From NCBI GenBank assembly GCA_015680685.1, contig MNCI01036290.1, positions 151,901 to 215,900 on the forward strand: a stretch of DNA of 64,000 nucleotides, in the 5' to 3' direction. Source of the DNA: Gnetum montanum. Taxonomy: Eukaryota > Streptophyta > Gnetopsida > Gnetales > Gnetaceae. The position numbers were made by a program, and so were the translations under genes. The notes beneath the pieces are model-generated. The model ran no database searches, was not told the DNA's origin, and saw only the letters and a program-made list of their open reading frames with translations. Within the stretch, counting starts at the first letter, position 1. Every line of letters begins with the position of its first letter. Positions 50,500 through 62,526 of this stretch are shown one piece after another.

Positions 50500-50780
50500 G
50501 ATACCCTAAGTATGTTGCTTTCTCATATGATGTTCACTTGACTGCAGAATAGGTAGTGTCTCCACTTTTTTAGTGTGAACACGAAATAGAGGAAATTCCT
50601 TTCCACTTCATAATATTTGGCTTCATATGCTATGAGTGCATGGCTCAAGTAATAGACTAGGGTCTTAGAGCCATCCTCTCTTTTTTGGCATAACATCACT
50701 ATGATAGATATGTCCAAGATTGCAAGGTAGATGTAGAAAGGCTTATCCCTCTATGGTGGGTACAAAGTTGGAAGGTGTAA
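50500..50780 (-). pseudogene. First RNase H of element 3
   Basis: Open frame 50717-50523 with LVYYLSHALIAYEAKYYEVE and TLKKWRHYLFCSQVNI, the standard gypsy RNase H block just after RT. Confidence 0.85.
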
Positions 50781-50799
50781 AAGCTCTTTCTTCAAGTCA

Positions 50800-52060
50800 T
50801 CAAAGGCTTTTTGGCATTGTGTTGTCCATTCGAAGTTAACCCATTTCTTTAGTAAGTGTGGCATGGGGTGTAACTTGTCAGTCAACTTTGTTATAAACCT
50901 TCTAATGAACTATACCATACCTTGCAACCCATGCAATTTCTTTAAGGTTGGTAGGGGATGCTAGATTAGTAATGGCCTTAACTTTGTCAAGGTCCACTCA
51001 TATTCCAGCCTTCGACACTACAAACCCTAGCATGCGTCTAGTTTTTACTCCAAAGATATACTTCTTTAGATTGAGGTGCAAATCATGCATATAGCAGCAT
51101 TTGAGGACTACACCTAGATCATTGTGATGATCAGCCACCTCTTTAGATTTGACCACTATGTCATCCATATAGTCGTTCAGTGTTTCTAGGATGTAGTCAC
51201 TAAAAATGTATGTCATGGCTCTTTGGTAGGTTGCTCTGGTGTTCTTGAGTCCAAAGGGAATCATAGTGTAACAGAAGGTACCCCATGGGATCACAAAAGT
51301 GGTTGTTAATTGATGCTCTTGATTGATATGAATTTGATTATAGCTGAAGAAACCGTCCATGAAAGATAGCAGAGCGTGACCTGCCGTAGTGTCAATAAGT
51401 TGATCAATACTTGGTAGTGGAAATTTATCTTTGATCATTGCTTTGTTCAGATCCCAGAAGTCTATACAAATTCGTATTCCTCCCATTTTCTTAGAAACTA
51501 CAACAATGTTCGACACCCATTCTGAGTAATCAACTACCTAGAGGAAACCAGCCTAATATAGCTTAGTGATTTCATCACGTACAGCTAGTGCGATCTCTAG
51601 CTTAACTTTTCAAGACTTTTATTTAACTACCTTCATACACGGGTCTAAGATAATGTTATGTTGTATAAGCCTCGGATCTAAGCCCAACATGTTGTTAGAA
51701 GACCACATGAATACCTCAATTTTGTCTTGAAGGATCTTGGATACATCTTTATGTGTTTGTAAATCTAGGAGGGAGGTGAGTTTTAACATATTTATTTCCC
51801 CCCTAGATGTAGTCATGGGCATTTTGATGAGAGGGTCCTCAATTACATCCCTAGCCTCTAAATCTAAGGCTTGGACCAGATGTTTAGGCTAGTTTGGGGA
51901 TGCTTCTAAGGACACCACAGTGCTATCGACAGATGATTCCCAATCTATTGACTCTTGGTTTAATCATCTTGTAAGCTTGCCATGTGGGCCTATCAAAGCT
52001 AGAAGTGAATATAAATCATGATGCATGGACATTCTTGCTCAACCTACCACAATAATATAA
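50800..52060 (-). pseudogene. Reverse transcriptase of element 3 with N-terminal extension
   Basis: Copies the genomic RNA into DNA. The N-terminal part begins near 52040 (MSMHHDLYSLLALIGPHGKL, aligned with element 0 at 30331). Then DPCMKVVK near 51620, the fingers and palm (IRICIDFWDLNKA, FPLPSIDQLIDT, FMDGFFSYNQI near 51350), PFGLKNTRATYQRAM, and the active site YMDDIVVKSK at 51170-51140. It then reads LRLNLKKYIFGV-like and LGFVVSKAGI. An open block of 172 codons covers 51516-50998. Stops occur upstream, including at the extension. Confidence 0.9.
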
Positions 52061-52189
52061 AAGCTAGGTTAAGTGATACTTGTTTGTAGCAAAAGCACAT
52101 AGTAAACATTTCCAAAGCAACAATGAGATATGAAATGGTTGAAATAATTGCCAACTATGATACAAAGATTGCAAGATGCCAATTTAAGG

Positions 52190-52450
52190 TTGTAGCAAAC
52201 TGTTAGGATGCAGAATTGTAATTTAAAACTGCTAGTTTAAGGTCTTTGCGGACTGCTAACTTGGTTAAATTATGAGTCGTAAGTGTTAGTTTAAGGTCTT
52301 TGCGAACTGTTAACGAGTTAGGTTTGTAAGTCAAAACTATTAGTTTAAGGTATTTATGGACTGCTAATGGGTTATTCTATGAGTTAAAACTGATATTTTA
52401 AGGTCTTTGCAGACCGTGGTGGGTTATCTTGCAAAGGCAAGTGGCTAGTT
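52190..52450. repeat. Tandem array T2, middle copy of element 3
   Basis: Five to six long units (45-60 bp) with CTAGTTTAAGGTCTTTGCGGACTGYTAA. It lies just upstream of the antisense gene promoter and between it and RT, so T2 occurs twice in element 3. Confidence 0.75.
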
Positions 52451-52590
52451 TAAAGGTGGGATGAAATTTTCGATTGGGCCCACCTTCCATGATGTAAATA
52501 GTGCTATTACACTATGGCCAGACTACTACACTATATGGAGTGTCCCACATTAATTGGGGTGTGAAAATGGCAAGTTCTTTTCACCACATT

Positions 52591-52611
52591 GGCTATAAAT
52601 AGGGGTTTACC
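52591..52611 (+). promoter_or_regulatory. TATA box and start region of antisense gene copy 3
   Basis: GGCTATAAATAGGGGTTTAC on the plus strand, with matching downstream sequence (TAAACTTGTCATTTTCATCA) in copy 1. This is a separate promoter inside the element, pointing against gag-pol, about 140 bases before the E1 ATG. Confidence 0.82.
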
Positions 52612-52855
52612 CCTAGTAAACTTGTCATTTTCATCATAAGAGCACAAAGCCCATATCCAGAGCATAGAGCTATTATGTTGACAAAGAGCAAAGGTGGTTT
52701 AGCATAGTGACCAAGAGAGCATTTGCAACCAAGACGATGGCACCTAAAGGAGAACACAAACACTGAGTGCGTCCCAAGGTGGACAAGGTGAAAGACACCC
52801 TAGGGCATCTGTCACAGGTGTGCATAGTGGTACGAGAGGAGACTCCATATTCCCG

Positions 52856-53764
52856 GTAAGTTGCTATGCTACCTTTTCTTACTATGTTCCTGTTGTTGTT
52901 TCTTCTCTTTTTTTTTTTTCATTTTTCACAATAAAATCCACGTCTTTTGTCACAATTTTGGTTGCCATTTTTGGCCATTGCATTGTCGCTATTGCCGATT
53001 TAGCCATGACGGGTGTACGAACGCTATGCTAAGGTTGCATGCAGTATTGCTCTAACCTCCATTGTTGTCACTGCCTCGTCATTGAGGTTTAGGTGATCCT
53101 AGAAACCTAGCATGTGAATAGCATAGCATACGTCCCTCAAGAGGGTTTGGCCACAAGTGAGATCTGACAGCATAACACGTGTTTAATGCAGTGTAGCATG
53201 AATAATTTTTTATGGTAGAAGGTCGGTGAAATGGCAGTAGCATATTAAATTCTTTCTCATTTGAAATTCATATGTAATTTTTTGCTAGGCTAGGCCAGCA
53301 TATTGTAAGAATTTTAGACAAATATATTAGTAATATCATGTTGCCACACTATTGATCTTATGGTTCTATTGGTGAATCTACCTTAGCTGTAAATATGTTA
53401 TATTGCTCTGCCTATATGTTTGTTAAGTGCATCGTGCCATAGTTACTATAAGACACAACTAGTATTGCTACGTTGTGTGATGCCTGATGGTTGTGCTATG
53501 CTGCAAATGTTATTTCATCACACCACTTGCGAATTTCAACTTTGTTCCTTCCTTTTTTTTATAGAAAATATGCGACATGGGGCTTATGCTATGCTACATG
53601 CAAAGAAAGGATTATGCTACGCTATTTGCAAATGGATAAAGATGCTACGCTATGTGTGAACTCCACTTGAACATACTCCTAATGTTTTCCATTATGTTAT
53701 GCAAGGTGATGTTAAAACCCATTTTGATTGTCCTAGAAATCGTAGGAGTGTTGTGCTACCTAAG
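52856..53764 (+). other. Intron 1 of antisense gene copy 3
   Basis: About 0.9 kb, GT donor GTAAGT, acceptor TAAG aligned in copies 1 and 3. It contains scattered GCTACGCTATG motifs (53470-53660) and no coding sense. Confidence 0.65.
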
Positions 53765-55730
53765 CAAACCAGTGGCCAATGTTCCTCCACCCCAGGCACA
53801 TGTGGAGCAACAGGCAGTCTGGTTCTGGGAAGGTGTGCGGGACTTCCTACGATTCCTCCTCCAACACTTTAGTATGATTGTTTGGTCACACTTGTCTATG
53901 AAGACAATAGCTGCAATCATAGAAATGCTATTGCCTGGGGCTAACTGGGGCATTTTGAGATTTTTGACCAATGGGGCAATCGGGGGCAACCAGGTAGAAG
54001 GGTCTGATCAGTGCCCAAAAAGCTTGAGGCATCTGAGTTATATTTGTAAAATGCTTGAGTATAAATGCTATCACCTTTACAACACATTGTTCATTGCCCA
54101 TCACATGGATACCTATTTTTAGAACCCACCAAAAACCATGTACTTTACACACGAGTGAGTTCTATAAGCGTAATCCATCACATTATGAAATGCATGCTAC
54201 ACTAGGCAACAATGTTAAAAGTGTATGTGCTTTTTTTGTGTATTACCAGGTTTTACATCGATAAGAATGGACTTCACGATGATACTGATGCCTTGGCTTT
54301 GACACAGATGGACTTGCGGTAGTTTTCCTCCATTGGGAATGTGCACGCTGGTGTGATAGGCCAATGTGGGGGTGAATATAAAACCTATCCAACCTGATAC
54401 TCCCAGTTTTATAGGAAGTGCAAGGAGGTAAATTGGTTGGATAGGGATTGGGAATCCCTTAGGCCAATCACTGTGGAAGACATATTGATGGATCTCCTAC
54501 CATTTCCTTCATCGTTTAAACCCAGTACACTAGACCGTGAATTTGTGTTTGCATGTTTGAGTGTTGTTTCATTTTTCTTCTATTTTTTTTGTTTCACTTT
54601 TTAATTTATATTTTTGTAAATTGGTACAATGGTGAAGAAATCCCAGGAGGTTACTATGATCATCTCTGGGCATAACAAGGCCAACATTTATTTCAAGTAT
54701 GAGCAGGTGGATGAGACCCAACGTTGGCTCTACAACAGGGCCCCGGAGTTGCTCGTCAACAATCTTCGGGATGCTAGGCTCATGGAATTGTTCTTGGTCA
54801 TCAACCCAAGCATCCCTGCTATGGAGATGCTTGCCCTAGCTCACTCCTTTTTCGAAAGAGTAGACCACTTCTACACACATGTCCACAGTGTGCTAGTGTT
54901 GCTTGAGATTAATGACCAACTATTCATGGATCTCTTCAATGTCCCTTCTAATGGCCTCCCCATGGGAGCAAAGATTAAAACGGAAGCAAACCATCAGGGG
55001 GACATTGAGGAGTGGCTAGGGGCGGTGAAGGGCTGAAAGGGGATCCATATTGAAGAGGCCAGGCTAAAAGTGACCAAAACAATTTACCCCATCTTCCGTG
55101 CCTGTGCTTTCCCCAAGCTACTCTCCCAAGGAAAAATCATTGGGATTGAGCAAGCTTGGATAATGAGCGAAGTGATGGAAGAGGGGGCCTATTACAATTG
55201 GGCCAAATATCTTTGCAAAGGTCTGCAAGCTGAAATGGTCAAGCTTTGTAAGAAGCTTGAATCTTATTTCAATGTGCATCATGCCTTCTTTGTAGCCTAC
55301 CTATGATGCTTCACAGAGTTCTTGGTAGTCCATGAGAATGGAGTTTGGGTGATACAAAATCATAACTAGATTTCTAGACCATGGATTTTCCAAGTCTTCT
55401 ATACCACCTGATCCTAGGATCCCCTAGAAGCTATTGGGGAATCATTTTCAATGAAGACCAAGGATCGGGTGGCATGCAACTTCCATGGCCAAGATAGCAT
55501 AGGAGAGGTGCCCCCTGCTACTACGGGTAGCGTATCATAAGGGAAACACTTCATTGCAAAGATGGTGGCAACTAGGTTGCAATGTAAAAGGTCTCGCCTA
55601 GTTGAGGAGCCTCCCCATACAGATGAAGAAGGGGGGTAGAAACTACAGTTCAAGCTTTGCAGAATGTAGCATCCCATTGGTAAATGCTCCCTTCTTTTAT
55701 TTGCTGACCTATTTGTTTAGTTAATGCTCA

Positions 55731-55768
55731 CTACACTATGCTATGCTAAGTAGCATAGCATAGTGTAG
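55731..55768. repeat. Perfect 38-bp palindrome in intron 4 of copy 3
   Basis: Two perfectly complementary 18-base arms (CTACACTATGCTATGCTA and its complement) with AG between. The intron is 138 bp here, but 101 bp in copy 1 and 98 bp in copy 2, where no palindrome is seen. Confidence 0.9.
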
Positions 55769-56589
55769 CATCTATTTTAAGTTAGTATGCTTTTGCTTAA
55801 TGTGACCATGCTTTGTTAGTAAAGGAAGAAGAAGAAGAAGAAGAAGATGAAGACGAGGTGATGGCCCCCAAAACAAGGGCAACTAATAAAGATGCGGGGG
55901 CCCCAGCCATAGAGGAAAGGGCCCTAGTCAAAGAAGGAGGAGCTCTTGTCACAATGGAAAGGGATCCTACCGATGAGGGGAATGCTCCTGCTAATGAGGG
56001 GAATGCTCCTACTAACAAGGAGGACATTCTTGCCAATGAGGAGGACACTCCTGCTGATGAGGAGGGTACTCCTAGTAATGAGGAAGAGGTGGGTGCCACA
56101 GAAAGAAGGGCCTCAATGAATAAAGAAGAGGCCCTTGTCAACCAGAAAGAGACCTCCATCAATGATCCCTTCGCCGAATGTAGTTTAGCACCGAAAGAAA
56201 AGATGAATGCGAAGGGCACTGCCATGATGTTGAGTCAGCTAGAAGGAAGGAAGCTACAACTTAATGCTGGTAAGTTTGACGACATGGTTGATATTTTGTC
56301 AATGGACGATCCCCTCACTATCACCCCTAAGGGTTTGCTAGGTAGGAGCTTTACACTATCATTTTCATTGCTCGACAACTTTATTATAGTCCTCTCGGTC
56401 ATAACTAACATGTTTTGTTATGTAGTAGACATCACTATTGACAAAGCAAGCCCTTCTTCGACCCACTTGTGATCATGGTCTGAGACCCCTGATAAGTTCA
56501 CTTTCATGGAGGGGGTGGTCGACAAAATGATCGATTGTCTAAAGCAGATCAATCCAGAAGTGGGTGAGTGAAGTAGCTACACTAGGCCT

Positions 56590-56795
56590 TTTAAGTTTCT
56601 AAACTCTACTATGCTAACTTACTAAACTTTTCTACACTAACTTGCTAAACTTTGTTGTGCTAACTTGCTAAACTTTGCTACACTAACTTGCTAAACTTTG
56701 CTATGCTAGCTTGCTAAACTTTGCTATGCCGACATGCTAAACTTTGCTACACTAACTTGCTAAACTTTGCTATGCTAGCTTCCTAAACCTTGCTA
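56590..56795. repeat. Tandem repeat in intron 6 of copy 3
   Basis: Eight to nine units of about 23 bp (TTGCTAAACTTTGCTACACTAAC and variants). Intron 6 is 271 bp here against 82 and 90 bp in copies 1 and 2, so the array explains the difference. Confidence 0.85.
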
Positions 56796-57944
56796 CGCTG
56801 CTAGGACTAATGCCTTTTTATGTGTGTTTGACAGCCTCTAACCTCAAGTGGTACCCCAAGCAAGCAATTAATGTTGACGCCATGCCTGCATTCCCATTGG
56901 AAGTAACCAAAGTACTTTGTCGCATATACAATGAGACTAGCAAATGTACGTTGTACTTGGCATGCTCCTTGTGGGAGTGCAGGCATGTAAACGAAGACCT
57001 ATGGAAAAAGGTCTAGAGACTTGAGAAGGAGAAGGCAAATCTAACTACCGATGTGAAAGACCTCCACTTTAGGAACGAGTTCCTTTTAGCTCGAGATACC
57101 AATGATGGTAGTTGACGCATGGAAATCATTGATTATGCAAGATATTGGGACAGCTTTGTGGCACAATAATGAGGCCACATGGGAAATAATAGAATAGTGT
57201 ATGCAAATGGACTTTTTGGCCTAGAAGAACCAAGATTGGAAAGATTATAGTGTAAGAGTTTACGAGTGGGGGTAGTCACAAAAAAACCATAAGCATATGT
57301 ATAAACTAGAATGTGCCACCTACTGTAAACAATATCGAGATGCTTCTGTTAAGTTGTATACATATGAAGTATTCCTTGATGTCATTTGTGCTTCTGGGGC
57401 TTATGAAAAGTTCATGCAACAAGTGATGGTCAGTGAATCCCTAGAATGGGAAGTGAGTTTCCCAGCAGGGAAGACTACCACTGCCTCCTTTTCCCCAGGG
57501 CCACCGAGATGGATGGATATTGAAAAGGAGAAAGTTGCAGAAAATGTTGACTCAAGAGATAGGCACTGGGCAAACATTACTGAAGAGGAGGTCTGGCAAC
57601 ACCTCGGGACTAGCTTGGATCACATACCCCCTGAGACAAATGCTGGGCCGTCTCGGGTTAGTCACCTTCTTTTTGCAATGCAACAATTTATTTTATTCTA
57701 GTTTTTATTGCAACTCTAGCTAACTACTTTAATTTCTATGATACAGAATCCGGATGAAGATACAGGGCCCACTAAGGGCAAGGATGATGATGCATGACAG
57801 CAAGGGATCTTATTTTCATTTTTGAAAAAATTTTGCAAAAATTATTTAATTAAGACTTTAAATAGAAGATGAATTATGACAAGATTCATTTTATTCTAGC
57901 TTGTGTATTATCTATGTTATTCATTTTTATCTTTTTCGTCTTAG

Positions 57945-58390
57945 TTTTAGGCCATTTCAGGCTGTGGTCAGGTGATAAGAAAGAGAAAAAAATTTTATTT
58001 GCCTTTTTTGAATAGTCCATTTTAGGCCTTAGCTGGCCACAGTGGTAGTTTAAGGTCATTTTGAGCCATTGCTAGTTTTAGGCCATTTTGAGCCATCATG
58101 GAGACACGGGGTAAAAGATTTCACCATTTTTAGGCCTTAGCGAGCCGTAACGTAATGCAAAGGGAAACTTTTTTGCCAATTTTAGGCCTTAGCAGGCCGT
58201 AACGTAATGAAAAGGGAAAATTTTTGCCAATTTTAGGCCTTAGTGGGCCTTAACATAATGCAAATGAAGGGTTTTTCCAGTTTTAGGCCTTAGCAAGCCA
58301 TGTGTAGTTTTAGGCCATTATGGGCCATGGTAATGATAGTAAAGGAAACTTTTGCCAGTTTTAGGCCTTAGTAGGCCACAACATAAAGTA
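57945..58390. repeat. Tandem array T1 of element 3
   Basis: Units of 27 to about 55 bp, with TTTTAGGCCTTAGCAGGCC and TTTTAGGCCATTTTGAGCCAT. It separates the end of the antisense gene from the end of protease. Confidence 0.8.
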
Positions 58391-58559
58391 GACAATGGAT
58401 GTTATGTAAATGATTTTAAGAATGAGTTAGAAAATTAGCCTAGACAAATGAATATAAGGAAAACAAGAAATAAATGTATTATGAATGTTAATTGGGTAAG
58501 GAGCAGTGGAGTTGCTACACTACACAAGTAACAATCATCTTTGCAACTGCTTTCTAACC

Positions 58560-59728
58560 CATCATAGGTTTGGTGATACATAAGGCCGAGAGGCTTTATT
58601 GCAATATTCTTCTACATCGTTGTCCACCTCTTGGAAAGGCAACTCGGGCCATGTAGTTTTGTTTTCTGAGCCAGCATCTTTGGCTAGCTCTTTTGTCAAA
58701 CAGTTAGTGTCGGTAGAAATAGGTGTCTCATTCTCAGAGGTTATAACCTTTGATCCCTACTCCATATCTATGTTATTTATTACCTGGGTTTTCACCTCGT
58801 CACCATTGAATAGCACCTCCCTGCCTATGTAAGGTAGATGGATTTCTTGATGTATGGGTGAAGAGACGACCTTGAGTTGGGCTAACCATTACCTCCCCAA
58901 GATCAGGTTAAACCCAAGCATCTCTTCCACCACAATAAACATTACGTTTGTAGGGAACTGGTTCCCTACCACAAATTCAATATGGACAATGCCTTTCACC
59001 ACTACTCACATCCCATTGAATGACTTCAAACATGACATCATCATGGGTTTGATCTAGTCTACTAAACCCAGTTTGTCCACTATGGGGAATGGGATGACAT
59101 TCGTAGTAGCCCCATCATCAACATGTACTCTTTGGATCTTATGTTGGCCAACCCGAATTATGATGAATAGAAGTGCTATCATAACCTGATCCTTTTCAGG
59201 GTCTTCCCTAATGGACTTGTCACAGAATGTCAATTGGGATGGTGATGGTTCTTTGGGCGTAGCAAGGAGCATAACTATGTGTATTGCCTTCTCCTTTGCT
59301 GGCATGTTCTTGTCAGCTGGTATGGACATCAACATGTGAACCAAAGCCTCGTGATGTGTAGTAGAAGTTATTATTAGGTTGTACAGGCTCAACATTGTAT
59401 TTTTTTTATTTAGATCCTATTTTACTTGAGTAAGAGCACTTAGGAGATCTTTCCCACCTTGTCATTGTTTATTGCCCTTCTCTTCTTCCATTTTTCCTAG
59501 AAGACGAATTTCCCGAGGAGGAGAAGTTTCAAGTTTGGGGTTGGACCCTTTCAGATGAGGTGGTGATGACCATGCGTGCGTAGCAACATTAACTTTTGGT
59601 GACGAGGTGGGCATAGATATAGAGGATGAAGGAGTAGGCTTGGAAGGACTTCGGGCGGTACATTCCATAGTCGTTTCACCTATCAGACACCCTTCCCATT
59701 TCATTGAACGAGAAGGTTGTGATGTCAT
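58560..59728 (-). pseudogene. Protease of element 3 with upstream linker
   Basis: VHVDDGATTNVIPFPIVDKL at 59125-59065 carries the catalytic Asp; the residue after it is Asp where Ser or Thr is usual. Then MMMSCLKSFNG, EFVVGNQFPTNVMF, FNLILGR near 58910, IHQEIHLPY, and an acidic tail ending near 58570. The linker (59395-59140) has LTFCDKSIREDPEK, shared with elements 0 and 1. Stops follow the catalytic motif. Confidence 0.86.
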
Positions 59729-59881
59729 CTTATGCTAGTTTTGTGGAATGGGGGCATTTGAGTGGTTTGGCTCCCTAATGATGAATGGTGTTTGTGGTGT
59801 TAGTGTGGGTGGTGGTGTGGTCATGGTTATAGAAGATGCAAGGGCGGATGTTCAAGGAGGGACCTTAAGGACAAACGGTTA

Positions 59882-62309
59882 CTATGGTGCTCTTCTTGCC
59901 ATTGTTGATGTGGCGATGCTACATTGAGGTATGCAAAGCACAAACGGCTGCTGGGGCAGTTCCATATTACCATCTACACCAATTGTGTTAATGATGTAGC
60001 TTGCATCGTTAGCGTTGAGCTGGTCTTTGTAAATGTGCATAGATTGATTCTTAGGATGCACGAGGTTGCTTTCATCTAGAACCAACTTTCCCTGATTAAT
60101 CATTCGTTGAATGTTATCCTTTAACACTAAATAGTAATCCATGTCATGACCACAAAGTTGGTGGTAGTCACAGAACCGTTCTAGCTTGAAATTCTTAGGA
60201 ACTGGAGGCTCATTGGGCAAAGCCAAGGAGGAGTTCCTAACAAGTTCACAATATCATTGATGCCTTTTGGTTTCCTCCTTTAACATCCATTTTTTTTGAA
60301 TGTACCTTGACCCTAGAAATTGCTTTAGAAGTTTTGAAGGCTTGACTAGTAACAGGGTGTATTTAGAGTGATCTTTATGCTCAAAATTGGGCTTAGGCAA
60401 GGTGGGTGCTTTAGGTGTTGACGTTGAGGGTTAAGTGGTGTTGCCTAGGTTAGGTGTGGGGTTAGTTGGTGTAGCAACTGCCTTCTTGTTATTTTTGTTG
60501 TTGGGCTTGGCCTTGTTTGCCACGGTAGCCACCGTGGCTATTGTGGCCTTGCCCTTCTCTTTGTTCTTTTTAGTATGCATTTTTATATGCAACATAGGCT
60601 AGTTCTTTGCTGGCTTCGGCCACATCCTAGATACTTTTCATCTATGCAAAGGCTTGACATAGAGAGCACACGGCCTGGTAATACAACTTGGATTTAATGA
60701 AATCATTCACCACCCCTTTGAAGATGGCCAGCAAGTAGACCTCTGTGATAGCCTCGGGGATCTCATTCAACGTGGTGCTCCACCGCTGTATAAGCCTCTA
60801 CACTGACTCTAGTGGGTCTTTCTTAACTCCCATTAACTAATCCAGCGTAACCTCTGGTTTCAAGTTATACTTGAAATGAGTTACAAACTAAGTTAGCAAC
60901 TTCTCTAGGGTTGAGATAGAAGAGCATGGGAGCGTGCAGTACCAATCTAAAGCTTTGCCTATCAGAGACATAGCAAATATGCGGATGATGGTGTGTGACC
61001 ATTGTTGCAGTAGAAGGAACTCAAACCTAAATGTCACGAGATGCACATTAGGGTCACTCTTCCCATTGTATTTTGTAAATTGGGGGAGTGCCATCCTGGG
61101 GAGTAATGTGATCATGGGAACTATCAGGCTGATGGGGTCATCATGGTAGAAATCCATGATTTTTACCATATCAAAACTGGTAGCTTTGAGGTGTCTAACC
61201 TCCTTAGTAAGGGTCTGGATAAGTTGAAATGCTTGATCTAGACCTAGATGCGATGCAAATGGTTGTGGGGTTACTGGGGCAACCATCGTTTGTGGCATAG
61301 CAAAGGTAGCAGCTTGGGCCATAGGAGGGGCTGTTGGGACTGCCCTTACAATGGCTGTTTCTTATGTGGTCCACCACCCATTGGGTGATGGTGTTGGAGT
61401 GGTGGCTACTAGTGGTGCTGCAGGATTGGTCATTTTCATGACCGATGGAACGGGCCATAGTCCACTCTCGATTGCAATACATGTGAGACTTGGTATGTTT
61501 GATGTTACAGGTGTTGTGATATTTGGGAAGGTTGTGAATCAAGGGGAGAAGTGATTGTGATCCACCACATGGTTGGGGCTGGGCCTGCCAACAAAGACTG
61601 TATGCAACTATGACGTAGGTATCATGTGCACGTAAGGCTGGCTAGCCATGATCAGTGGTTGGTATGATGAAGGGATAGATTGGGGAACAGATTGTGGAGG
61701 GATAGTTCCTAGAAATGAGATGGAGAAATAGGCATGTTGATATGCAGAGGGCATGGCATGGCTACTCATGATCGATGAAACTACGGTTTACGACGGGGTG
61801 GCCGTAATCATAAAGGGAGCAATCATGAAGAGCGAGTTTGACCAAGAGGCTATGGTGGGAGGGTTAGTTTGACCCCTACCCTCAGACTGGGAATCTAGGT
61901 CCTCTTGTCCATCTTGACATGCCTCATCATAGTGGAACATTGTGTCTCACTAATACCTAGGCCTACTTGTCCGTACCAGCTGATCTAAGATCCACTGGTA
62001 TGTTTGCATCAGGGGAATGGAAGCACCAAGAGTAGGGATAAATTTCCTCCCATTGCAGTAAAGGAACTCAAAGTTACATTTGTCTTTGAGTTCTTGGGCA
62101 TCTAAGGGTAGATTCGCCTAGATCTTGGGACAAAGGAAATTGTAAATTTTAGTATGTTGTACTAAGCTCTTAGGTGATCGGTTTTAGATCCTAAGATATT
62201 GACATGGACCTTGTATTGGGCTAGGCGATTGCTCAGCACTTGTGTTGCCCTGAACTAAAAAAGAAACCTCAAGATTTGAGGTAGCAACAACAGTGGTTGA
62301 GGAAATCAT
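59882..62309 (-). pseudogene. gag of element 3
   Basis: Start ATG at 62309, 220 bases inside the LTR end. The N-terminal part matches element 1 (YNFLCPKI, NLPLDAQEL, IPLMQTYQWILDQL). A low-complexity Thr/Pro/Ala region follows (61800-61300). The gag core LDQAFQLIQTLTKEVRHLKA, MDFYHDDPISLIVP and FTKYNGKSDPNVHLVTF lies at 61240-61040. The nucleocapsid-like part near 60190-60110 reads FCDYHQLCGHDMDYYL, with the last Cys changed to Tyr. Several frame changes and stops. Confidence 0.85.
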
Positions 62310-62526
62310 TTTTGCGAGCTTGAAAATGGTTTGCTAGCAAGAGAAAAAAGAGATCAAGAGGTGATTAGAGGCTTTTCATCCTGCCAAATTCTAGAGGAAC
62401 CGTTGCAGTGACCTATCTGCACCACACAATGCGTAAACAACCACAAAAGGGTGTCACATTTATGCTAGTGCATAACGGGGTACAGAGAGCATGCAAGACT
62501 ACCTGTTGGACATGGAAAAGGCACGG

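Larger units (their letters stand above)
52737..57797 (+). pseudogene. Antisense spliced gene, copy 3 (in element 3), most complete
   Basis: Eight exons: E1 52737-52855 (119 nt, donor GTAAGT), E2 53765-54154 (390, donor GTGAGT), E3 54250-about 54525, E4 54628-55679 (1052), E5 55818-56341 (donor GTAGGA), E6 56426-56563 (donor GTGAGT), E7 56835-57656 (822), E8 57747-57797, stop TGA; about 1,100 codons. E1/E2 and E2/E3 join in phase in the copies where both exons survive. E2: AVWFWEGVRDFLRFL, LSYICKMLEYKCYH. E4: DRDWES-type end before it, VPSNGLPMG, EEWLG, YNWAKYL. E5: a Glu/Asn-rich acidic repeat starting with seven Glu. E7: LWKKVQRLEKEKANL (coiled-coil-like) and QKNQDWKDYS. Product and cell location unknown; no signal peptide or clear membrane span. 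Stops in E1-E4 are mostly C-to-T changes of CAG or CGA. Confidence 0.88.

Noticed and set aside
55797-56225. Minus-strand Ser/Ala-rich open frame opposite exon 5
   Set aside because: It is the mirror of the Glu-rich exon (GAG/GAA read as CTC/TTC and shifted), and exon 5 has conserved splice sites on the plus strand.
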